Shown: positions 38,201 through 50,200 of the stretch, piece after piece
How positions within the stretch are numbered: position 1 is the first letter of the stretch
How the letters are laid out: each line of letters opens with the position of its first letter
Assembly: GCF_040954835.1 (NCBI RefSeq)
Contig: NC_090699.1
Coordinates: forward strand, 16,795,817-16,859,816
Source: Lepisosteus oculatus
Taxonomy: Eukaryota; Chordata; Actinopteri; Semionotiformes; Lepisosteidae
Direction: 5' to 3'
DNA: 64,000 nt
Translations under genes and position numbers: made by a program
The notes under the pieces: generated by a model
What the model was told of the DNA's origin: nothing
What the model saw: only the letters and a program-made list of their open reading frames with translations
The model's database searches: none

Positions 38201-41200
38201 CTATTTAAAACACAGTAAGTAAGGTACCATTAGTACTGTTCACTTTGGCAAGAAGCATGAGCAACCGACTGAAAACAAGCAAATGGGGATGTGAAAACAT
38301 AAGTGTACAAGCTCGTTTTATAGTTTTCCCTTGTTGCAACAAGCCAAGACAAGCCCGAGTAAAGCTGCAGAGCAACCGAAACAGGCAACATCCAAACCAC
38401 TTCAATACACGAGGTACGCAGCTTAAGGTTTAAATTTAATCAGAAACAACAGCAATAAAAAAGAAATCATTTTTATTTGCCAGAAAGAGTTGCCCTGCTG
38501 GGAAGCCCTGTGTGTCAGAAGGAGAGAGAACGGCGCTACTGTCACTGTCCTGCTGCGGGGGCCTCAGAATGGACGAGCACAGCAGTGACATGCAACTGTT
38601 GCATGCGCGTGGCGGCAGACTAAAGTTCCAGCCTCCTTCCCTCTTTTCTTGCTAAGGCGTGTTTAGCCCTTCCAGGCGGGATACTGGGAGGGATGCGGCG
38701 GAGCGATGTTAAGGCGCACGGTGACAGCGCGATCTCGTTTTCCGTCAATCAGTCGATCACCCCGACTTCTGAGAGCGTGTTCTGGAAGGCTGCAGTCATG
38801 GCGCGTTTGAATGATAACACTCACCGCCGCTCCGTACGACACGAAACACGGAAGAAATCTGAATCAAGTCATGTGCACCTCGGACAACACCCCACGGTTC
38901 ACTTCCTCAAACCATGCCTTTCATTCACAAATGCCTGGTTAGTATTCATTTCAAGAGCAGCTATCTGTTCCCATTTTTACTACAATCTGTGTTGGATTGC
39001 CATCCTCCCACCCAGAAGCATAGGGCCCAAGGTCCCATGTGGAACTGTATCTAGAAGGGGATATCAGTTGTCAATATTAATTAATATCCATATTTATGTT
39101 AGTCTATTGTCAATATTAATTACAGTTAGAGAAATACATAATTTTATAGTTTACTGACATAGCTTAGCATGATTGCTTATATCTAGTGATGTTTGGACGA
39201 AGTGATGGGATTGTAAAAATACTGTACTAGGGGGTTAAAACACAGTTAATGTGTGCCGAAACATTGACACTCACGGTACTAAATATACAAAGCATATTTT
39301 AAAATATCTTCACTATGTGCTAGAGTCGTACCTATAAAGTGTAAATTGGCGTCTGAGCAGGAGCAGGATGCATAATCTGCCATGTTATGCAGAATGGTTC
39401 AGAAATTTTAAAGCAGCACTTTTTCAGGTGAAAAACTGAAAAGGGTTTGGTTGTGGGTGACATCTATTGAGTTTTATCTCAACTTAGAAAAAGACTTGGG
39501 AAGGGTTTTTCAAAAACACTAGTCAGCCCCCTATGTTGATCGATGCAAGATCAACAAATTTAAAGGTTTATCTGCCCCAGTATACCTGCCTGGGATGAAG
39601 CTGCGCCTCTGCCTAGTCTCTGAAGATGGGCAGATTCAAAATTGTGAAGAAAAACAGAATCCTTCTAAATTCAAATTCGACTCTAATCTGTGTGTAACAT
39701 TTGTGTAGCAATCCACAATCCAGATTAGACTGCACAGCCCCTATACAGTATGTGTTTCTGATGTATCAGAAAATAAACTGTAGGGACCCTGCCACCACTA
39801 TGCTGGCTGGAGACTCCACAGAGCAATACAAGAGAGCACTCTGCGTCTTCCTCATTCCTGTTTCTCCCACCCAAAAGCATTCGGTGTTCATGCCAGTATA
39901 CATAACCTATTTGCCAGCAAATGTAATTCATTTCACTGCTGATTCTAAAATGCATTGTCCCTTTGGCTCTTACAGTTGAGTTCTTTCTGCTCATCCCCTC
40001 ACTGCTCCTGCAAGTCATCCACTCAGTTATAATAGGTTGTGTTTTGCCTTAGGCCCCATTACACCCCAAATGGTCCATAATTATTGCCATTACACTTCAA
40101 TAGAGAATAAATGTGGGTGCTTGCCAGATCTCATAGCTGGGAGCATACCTGGAGGAGACGGAGCCCTGTTGCACCAAGAGAAACCACTACCTTTCGGGAG
40201 GCTTGTCATACAGGAGGTGTATAGAAGTACATGGTGAATCTCTTTGTGCAGACGGAGCTTGTATAATACGATTATTTAACTATAAGAAACCACAACGTGC
40301 CTCAGTACAAGTGGAAGAATGATTAAGGTTCCCGGATGTCCTGCTAGGATAAGAAATTCCTGTGCCTTGCTGTCTATGCATGGTTTTCCATATATTTCCA
40401 ATACAATAATCATCCATACATTTCCTCTTTTAAATTTACATGACAGGAAAACATTACGTAGTCATAAAACAGATTTAATCATTAAACTCTTGAGGTTTTG
40501 TAATATATTTTTAATATATAAAGTTCATTCGAACTGTACTTAAAAGAAGATAACCAAAAGGCACATAAGGTATGTCACAGCATAATGAAAGGCATTACTC
40601 AAAGAAAAGACATCATATTTCATGGCCATTTCAGTACATAGTTTGTATTTGTACTCCGTTGGGCCCCTGAGCAAGGCCCTTAACCCCAACTGTTCCAGGG
40701 GTGCTGTACAATGGCAGACCCTGTGCTCTGACCCCAAGCGTCTCTCCCTGTCTGTGTGTCTGTGTGTCTCATGGAGAGCAAGCTGGGGTATGCGAAAAGA
40801 CAAATTGCTAATGCAAGAAATTGTAAAGGGTTAATAAAGTGATGTTAGTTCAGAAACGTCAGGTATCACTTGTAACCAACACTTTTCCAGGACTTGTTTT
40901 TGAAGCTGATGTGTCATATGGAGGAAAGCTAAAATACATCACAATCACGATCGTGTGAACTCATTTAAGGAATATTGTTTTCAGTGAAGGTGAAAAAGAA
41001 CTGAAGTGTGGGGACCAGATAAATGACACATTTACTTAACGGCAACGGAGAAAGGAAAAGCTTGTCAGAATTCAAAATCCCAAACACGTCTTGCAACAAG
41101 TTTCAACACCAACGTTCCTCGAGGTGTCCAGAACCAGCATAATTACATACCAAGCTCTGTAAGGGATGAATATCAAGTGGGGCCTGACTGAGCTGCAGGG

Positions 41201-44200
41201 GGGAAAAAAATGCTACAGGCTTTCTTCAGGCCTCTCTTCACACATCTTTTTCAAACTGGGGCCCTCGTTCGGCCGGTTTCATGCTTGGGGTGGCATGATC
41301 GCTGCCCGGGGCACAGACAGGGACTCCTGAACAGTTTCTCACACAAGTCAGTGCAATACCAGCCTCTCCCCACGACTGGATGAATCCCTGTCTTGTGCCT
41401 CCATACGTCGGGGCTGTTTGTCTTTGCTCATTAGAAAAAGAACTGCTGATTGATAAAAGGGATGTTGCATGAGATTGTTACGACTGCATAAAGGAAGAGA
41501 AGAATGAAATTATGATTCCTACTGCATCCTGAAACTAACCCAAGTAATATCTTAATAGCTGCAACAAAGTTGTGGAATGATCCAGCCCTTATCAGGTCCT
41601 GACGAGTCAATCAACACTTTTAAATCCTGCCTTTAAATTATTATTGCACTCCATCTGTAGGATCTTGAAAGGTGCTATAGAAAATAAAATCGATGATTCT
41701 TACTGGAGTACCCGTTACATAAAGAAGGTTTCAGTACGTCAAACTTTCTTCTCCCTGTGAAGTTTTGAGTGGACTTCACTTGCGTGCACACCAATGTCCT
41801 CTCTAATTTTTCATGCCCTGTGCGTGCCAAAATTTCAAGTTTTTTAACTAGTGCCAAAAACTTGTGTGCACTACATTGAGTGTATGTAAAATGGTAAACC
41901 TGAAATTATTTTTTGTTAATATAGTCATTCTCATAGAATCCAAAAGACTGGGACAGCGATTCAATAAGCCCAGTCATAGAGACTGAGTGTCGAGTGAGCA
42001 TGAGCAGGGAGGTACGAGACTACGAGAGCACAGATATCGATGATCGAGTAGCAGTAATAAAGCACACAGCCAAGGTGGGCCTTTCGCAGCCCGTCTCATG
42101 TGGTCAATTTTGCATTTTTGATTGACAACCATGTTTGTTTTATTATGATCATTTTTGGGGGAATTTTATTTTTTGTGCGCAGTTCAATTTCCTATGTGGG
42201 TTGATTTCATAACCCGTGTGCGCGCGCGCACACACATGCGCACAGCTTAGAGGGAACATTGGTGCTCACTGCTCATGTCGTTGTTTTACTGCTATTTATC
42301 TCCACTACAAGTCTCCCAATCTCGCTACAAGCAAACCAAATCGAGCAGAAATAAAAGACTTAAGTATCATTTGTGTGTGTTTATTAGAAAATGAAGAGGG
42401 ACTTACTTTCCAACCTCGTCTATAACTGGCGCTGGACAGAGTAAATATGTATCCGTTATATCCGCGGGCTTCTCATCTGCAAAAAACAGAATGTTGATTT
42501 TTCTTCTGTTCTGAGAATTTTTTTTCTCCCAGATACAACATTTATACAAATCGTAATATTTTGCATATAAGCACAAAGAAACTGTATTACCGTGCCTTTG
42601 GCTAAAAATATTTGATAAACATTTATAAAGCAGTTTTTAAAGAAACAGAGATATTAACAAACTTTTACAATGTAGCTGTTGTGCTGTTTATCCACAATGA
42701 CATTTAAGTAACATTGCAGTTGCATTCTGGAATTATTTTTCTTTCGAAAAAATAAAAAACCAAAATAGAAAAAAATACAAAAAACAACTGAAGGAACCAC
42801 TCACTTATGGTGATGGTGTCATTGATTTTAAAGCTGCACAAGACTTGTTCAGTGTTCCTGGCGTGTAAAAACCCATTCCCTCGCACAACGACTTGAAAGG
42901 ACTCTAGGAAGGAAGGACGTAAAATGTCAGTTTGGAATTCTGTAAAGGAAAACAATTAGTAAAGAATTCTACGCCCAACATTTACAAAAGTAAAAATAAA
43001 TAAATGTATTTGATCCCTAGTTCAATGACTTCCACATACTGTAGATGTTATTGTGGCTACAAGAAAGTACAAGAAATACATCATACAACAGTCTCTTTAA
43101 GTGAGCTTATAAATTAAAAGCCCTTCTGAGTATCATGGATTTTCAACAATTACAAAAACATATAATAAAAAAATGAAATACCTATTACATTTTGCAAATG
43201 TATTTAGGAATATTTAACTTAAAATCTGTAACACAAATGGTTCATCAAATTTTGAGAGGAGGTCAAATTGTAATATTAAACTTCTGTTCTACTATGTACA
43301 AATGTTTCTGCCCATGACTCCATGCATCCTTCCTCCACCCTGCCTCCACCCCATCTTCACCCTTGCAGCAGCTCCCTGGCTCATTCCTCATAAGTCAGGG
43401 GGGTTGTGACAGCACCGATCTTCAGCCACCTCTGTCATTTCCTCAGCCTTGCAACTTCATGTCAAACATCAAAGCATACAGCACGCTACCCTTCATATTC
43501 CTCCGCTTTTGTCGTAAATAGAATTTGACCAAACCACTTAAAAGGAAACTGACACAGCCACATGATACCTGATATACTCTCTGAAAGGAGTGTGTCCTGT
43601 CTGCCTACGTTTATTACTCAGGTTATGCAGCAGGAGTTGTTTTGCACATTGTCTTCTCCTGCGGGGCTTTAAAAAGGCCAAGCACAGGGCAGGCAGCAAG
43701 TGTGTAGGATCTTTATCATCTCACATTATCGGTTGCATCCTTACATTAACATTTAATACAATACCAGTGAAAAAAAGCCAAATATCATTCACTGGTGCTA
43801 CTAATCAAGTGCTGCTGTGCAGGAAAACCTCGCACTCCTGTAGCCAAAGGAGTTTCCTCCCGCAGCCTGGGATCTGTGACCTTTCCCTCCCCGCGGGCAG
43901 CGCTCTGTGACACACAGGCCGGAAAACAGCGTATGTCACAGACACAGAAAAAAAGGAAACAACTTCCAAGCCTGTCTAAAAGCGGAAAAGTGCTTTAGGA
44001 AAAAAAAAAAAAAAAAAAGGAAAAGACTTCCCCGCTGCAGGAACCAAACCGCTTTTTCCGTTACACTTGCACGGTTTCAACAACTTTGTTTGATGTCTAC
44101 GGTGGTAAACAAGGGTGAGCAGTCCAGCATCTAAAAATGTAGATAACAGCGTGAAGTTCACTGAATAAAAGCGTATCGCACACATTGTGCCATCAGGACA

Positions 44201-47200
44201 TCTCTAAAGGTCACTGATATTGTTTTTTTTCACTTGAAGATTCTCTGACAATTCTCCCTGTGTGCTCCAGAATACACAATCGTTCACACACACTAGATGT
44301 GCTTGCTCGGTTAATTAAGAAGACCCTCAAAATGTGTCAGCGCAAGTGGTACAGTACTCTGATTCATATACAGAGTAATACATCCTCACATTATTTGAAA
44401 TCTGTTTTATTAACGTAACTGAAAACACTTCAGACTTCTGCAAGTATTTCAACACATAATTCTAAAAATATTTAGAACCCTCCTGCTCCAGTTTCTCTCA
44501 TAATATCCCACATCAAATCCACAGCTCTAACACGTATGCAACAAACGCTATGTATGCTGTCGATTCCTTTATGGTAAAAACATAGACTTTTGGAGTGGGG
44601 GCTCTGACGTATAACAGACACACACAAAAAAATCAAATCCAAATGTCGGTTCTGGTCAAAACCGCAGAGCGGGTTTCCGGAGTCGTGACAATGTCAGCGC
44701 GTCACGGCCTGACCCACTGGCAGCGCGACCGGCACCTCTTCCCCTGCCCTGACAGCAGCCCGCCCGGCCTCCGCGCTCCGCTAATGCAAATGACTCCCTG
44801 GACCCAATGCCCCCGCTTGGGTCTCCCCTTTTCTCCTCGGCGCCGCGCCGCACCCCACGTGACGCGATGGCCCTGTGTTCAAATGGCTAATTCTATTTAA
44901 TTTCGGGCCCCGGCCGTGACCGCGTCCTTTTCTTTCTTCGTTACTGTCACATTATACATTGTCAATTTTGACAAGATAGCGAAGGGAAAAAGGTCAGCGC
45001 TGCTGATAACTGGGCAGCGCTGGCAGCGAGATGGTGGGCTGGGGCTGGTGCGCGCTGGCTGCGCTGTCGGCTTGGCTTCCCCGGCTCCGATGAGGAGCTG
45101 ACTGCTTGCATCCACACCTGGGAGCTGACGTTGCCGGTAGGATGCTCCATCCAGCAGAACCTTTCAATCACGTCTGGGGACCACGAGCGTAATCAAAGCA
45201 ATGATGCTGTCAAGTTCTATAGCGGCCACCTTCAGCTCCGAACTGATGGCCTGTTTACAGGCTGCATGTCCCGGTCGCTTCACATCAGCGTGATTGTAAA
45301 GATAGCAGCGCTCCCTGCCACATCGGGAGAAGGAGGGAGCTCTTAAAGAGATGGGGGCAAGCGCACTGTCATGGACTCCTCCAGCTTCCGTCTCGGCATC
45401 TCGCTAGACATCCTTACGCTGTCAGGCTCGCTAATTAGCTGCAGAAGGCTGATAAAAAAATAATTTGTGGAAGCAGCTAGAGGTACCACACTGATAACGA
45501 AAGAAACAATGTTGGGTTTTTTTGCATTCTACTATTATTATTTTCCAGTTAATAATTCTGTTTTTTTATTATATGTGATATTCAGTTGCACCGCGGCGAA
45601 TCCAGATCAAAAACCTTTTCGCCCGAGCCTTAGTTGCTAATTACTGCTCGGCATCTTTCGAGATAAACATCACGAACTGATGAATATATTTGGAATCGCC
45701 TTCGAAACATGTTATGATTTAAACGACTTAGCCAAGTGCTCTTTATTTATATACAACAAATGTAATGTATTATATATATATACAACACATCCAATATACA
45801 CTTTTATGTATATTAAAGAAAAATTCAGGTGCGTATTGATTATCGAAGCCTAGTAATCCCGAATTCAATATCGGAAGCACGACCCTGCACTTTGATGTGT
45901 ATGCCTGTAAAGCATTCACCGCTAGATCTTCCCTGCTCGGCTCTGTCATTAAAATGTCTTCATCGCTGAGTGGCGTTCACACTCCAGCGCCGCTGCAGAG
46001 AGCTCCTCTCCCTTGCTCACCCCCAACGAATCTGGAGTGACACGGCCTTTTCTGTGCGCTCGCCAGGAACACGCTCATCGTATCGTTTCGACAGGCAAGA
46101 GAGCACGGCCAGCCTCTCATTTTCCATACATGGTCGATTTGTATTTTTCTTAAATTCCAGGGAGCGCCTTGCTCCCCACTGTCTGTTTACGCGTAAATTA
46201 GCACTGACTCAACGCAGGCTAGACTACAACTGGAAACCGCACTGCTGTCAGTCCGCACGATACCCCTGTCTGGGCTCTTACCTCCGGCGCACACGCTTGA
46301 TGGCTCAGCTGCTAAAATCTCAATGCAGGACTTCCTGAGGATCTAGGACACAGCACCAAGGGAAACGGTTAGCGATCGGGATTAGAAACAAAAAAGACAA
46401 AGTACTTATTTCGCTCATAAAACAAAATCACTTCATTTACCGAATCAATCATGCCTCTGAGAGCCTGGAATCCTCCTATCACTGGAAACACGTGTTCTAT
46501 GGTATCAGCAATGGTGGCCAACTACAAAAGGACAAACAGCATTACAGTGGTCATTTACTCACATCGTTCACTGAGCTCCAGTTCTCGACAGATTACATAA
46601 ATCACTTATACCTTCCTCTTACGTTGAAAGTAACTGCTTTGCAAGAGTGATTGCAAAACTATGCAACGACATAAAGGGCTGAAATTCACTTCAATTGTAC
46701 AAACAACGAACACATTCCCCAAAAACAGGGGACACAAATCATTTCAAGCTCATCCAGGAGGGCAAAAGGAACATGCACGGTCCTTTCATAGCTTTGTAGT
46801 TTATTCTAAATGTTGTCACTGGGGTTTTGTCTTTTGGAAAAGAGAGGGCTTGGATAAAGGTTTTGCATAATCAGCTGGATAAATCTGGGACATTGTAAGA
46901 TTGGGCAAAGTAGTTTTAACTCACAGGGCCCGGTTTACCTGTGTCTCATTGAAATCCTTCACTCCAACGCAATAGACAATGGCTCCAAAGGATCGAGCTC
47001 TTTCAGCCTGCGTTTGGATTGGTAAAAACAATATTTACATAACGATCAATGCAAATCCTGTTAATATTGTTCTATATTAATGCGTGACGGCACTGTTCAC
47101 TTACCTCTTGCTGTGCATGGTAGAATTGCTGTTCATTAAGTTCTCCATCCGTCAATGCAATTATAACACTAGCTGTCCCTTCAATGCAGAAACCAAACAA

Positions 47201-50200
47201 AAATGCTTTAGAATCGTTGACTATGTTGCCAGCTATAGGCAGTGAATAGTTTCAAATGAGACCTACCATAATTTTCGTGGTAAATTTGTTCATTTGCCTG
47301 CAAGTGTAAAATAAGACAATGTTACTGAAACAGCAAATTGAAAAAAAATCAACATTTATATACAGTAAAAAAGAAGTAGGGGCTTTATGGAGTGAAGGCT
47401 GTACCCTTTCCAGTCCTAAATGCATAAACGTGTCTCCTCCAGGTATCTCTCTCCTGAGAGCATTAAGGCCTTTCCTTATTTCATCCCTGGAGGAGCAAAA
47501 GAAAAAAGGTATAAAGAAACATTTTCAACAAACTCATCATCATGTAGCTTCATGGCTGGAACGCCTCAATTTTCAATGCAGTGCAGGCAGCACACAAACA
47601 GGAACAGGGTGGTATTTTTGAGGCTTTTAAGGCTGAAGTGTTTAAGTGGATCCCAGACCTCGCCACGCCTGGGTAGGTGGGTGACTGAACCAGGATTTGG
47701 AGCTCCTGCTGGCTGGCCCACATACAGGACCGCAGGGGTTTGTGAAGGGAACAGCAAATTAAATATTTATTGACAGGTCTAGCGAACTCCACCACAAGCA
47801 CAGGACACAGACACTGCTGCAGCTGCTGCAAGGACATTTTCACTGTTTCCTTCGTCTTAAATCTCCCCATCTGGACCTGATCGAAATCTTTCAGGAGATT
47901 CATTTAAAAATCAAACTCAAATGTTTACAACAGGAGACGTTAACAGTTTGAAAGCGAAGCTTCACCTGTTTTCGGTCAGCTTCATGATTGTCGTCCCACG
48001 GGTTGAGAACACGATGAAGGACATCCTCAGCATGGGACTGGAAGGAGCGTTGGAGAGATAATCGATCAGTTTTTGGTTAAATTACATCAAAACCACGTGC
48101 CTGTGTTGAAATGATACAAACATTTCTGGGCAATGGAAGATAAACTACAGCAGGGAAAACGAATTTAAGAAAATACAGATGGTGAATATTCAAGAAGACA
48201 GGAAAATTTGTTTTTTTTCCACTGTTAATTCACCAGTCCTTCGTGAGAAATATGGCAGACTCTGATTTTGTCCGAAGCCCTCTGATTTTTATCGAGTGAA
48301 CCCAGAGACCGCAGTTCAACAATCTTTAAGTCTAAATCTAAAATGTTAATGTATCTCACCTAATGAACTTCTCTGCCAAATGTTCAACAAAGGAGTATAT
48401 CTCAATCCAGTGGTTTTTGACACTTCCAGATCTGTAAAAAAAACACACCGATACAGTTACAATACTTTGTAACATCGAGCTCACTGTTTCTTACACACTA
48501 CGAAGAGATTATTGTATCCTAATATGAAGCACTGAAACCAATTTTATGTTCTACCAGAACAAATAAGGACTTCAGTCAGGAACAATAACGATCTGCTATT
48601 CCACCCAATCTGCCATCACCTCTCCGGTTTCTGTATGGTGTGTCAAGCTCTGAAGCTGCAGCTCCACCCCTCCGATTAATTGGGCTCAGTAATTAATTGC
48701 AGACCCACGAGCGCTCGGAATGTAGGCTAATTGCTTTTATAGGAGACGTATGCGTCTCATCCTGCAGTGACACAAGACCATGCCTCCTCAGAAACTGGAG
48801 GCCTGCCGGCGAACAGATGGTCGGGGGTTGAATTCACAGTTTGGGAAAGGCTATAAATAAACAGGATTTGTTCAGCTTCTAAGAGCTGAAATGTGCCTTT
48901 CTGGAGAGAAGAAGGTCGAAAATGGATTAAATTTTCATGACGGAACGGCTTAATTGATGACTCGGCTAACTTCCCACGTGAAAAAAAAAAGCAGGAAGTC
49001 TACGCTATGTGCCGGACGTTGTTCCACAGCATTTCATCTCAGGAGACCTGGAAGCATCCCATCGGGGCAGGCAGACAGGCAGGAAATGAGCTGAGGAACC
49101 TTTTTTGCACTGGGCAGGTCTTTTAACCCTGACGTGACCAACGTGAGGAAAGGTCACTGGACATTGCTGATTCCCTGGTGCTCCAGGAGCAGACGCCTGT
49201 GACCTGGAGTCTCATTCCTACACACACACCGACTCGCACTTTTTTTTTGTAAGAACAATCAAAAAAATACCCTAATAAACAATGAACGGTGCTATTAAAC
49301 TGAAGCGATTCAAACCGAAAACCGACAAACGCTGTTTAAGACGTAACCGCACTGTCCTCCAGATTGATATAAAAGGTTTGAATAGGAAAGCTTTAATTAT
49401 GCCATTACAGCTTGGATTGTTTTGAACAAGCTCAAGCATTTAAGCATTTAGATTATACCCTTGCTCTTTATTTAACACAACTTAGGCTTCTGCAGCTTGT
49501 CCACACTGGCTCTCCTGAATGAGCAACTCATTCAGTGCACCACGGCCTGTGCTGGTTGAGCTGCAGACTTCGGACAACCTGCCAGGGGTTCTCTTTTTTA
49601 ACTGGTCTTACACTCTTAGAAATGGTTACTGTACCTGCTCCCGCTACAGGGAAACTCAGGAACAACTCAGAGCTTTTAGTTGGTTAACATCGTATTTTCA
49701 TAAACATTATACAGGATCAACAAATTCTTTTAAAGTAATCAATATTTACAAAGCAGCTTTATAGTAAAACCTAAACTGCACGACACAACAAAGGTATTAA
49801 CTCACAGCAAACCAGTCTGCTCCACATGACAGCAGAAAAGATGATGACATTTACATTTGGCTGATATTGATGCAACAGAAAGCACCAACACAGAACTCAG
49901 TTGTGTTTTGCTTCCAGTTAGTTTTTTTAACCAAGGTTAACTTGTGAACCCATGTAAAACCTCTTCAGTATTTTATTGCTCTTGGAACGGTACATTTTGA
50001 ATGATTTGTAAAATTGCAGCCTAGTTTGCATTTTCCTCACCTGTCCAAACAGAAGAAAGAGAGGATGTGGGTAGCTTCTTAGTTAGAACCACGATGAAAG
50101 GAAAATAAATCCAGTTGAGACATTTCTGTGGTATTCTCTGATCTAATTTTGATAGCTTGTGTTTAAGTTAAATTTTCAACATTTCACTTTCCCCTTTGGT

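Larger units (their letters stand above)
36024..42406 (-). other. antxr1-like intron 11 (6.4 kb)
   Basis: Contains a dispersed repeat at 36640-36950, a GC-richer block at 38500-38900, a SINE fragment at 40640-40850, an L2-like relic at 41540-41700 and a 470-bp hAT-type MITE at 41792-42261. Exons 11 and 12 share a split Lys codon, so no exon is missing between them. Confidence 0.7.

Noticed and set aside
38693..39157. 154-codon plus-strand open frame
   Set aside because: Lies inside an intron of the opposite-strand gene, has no domain, no splice partner and no coding-like composition after the first 60 codons. Treated as chance in a CpG-richer block.
45970..46338. 122-codon plus-strand frame
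   Set aside because: Antisense to exon 9 and its flanking intron; no domain.
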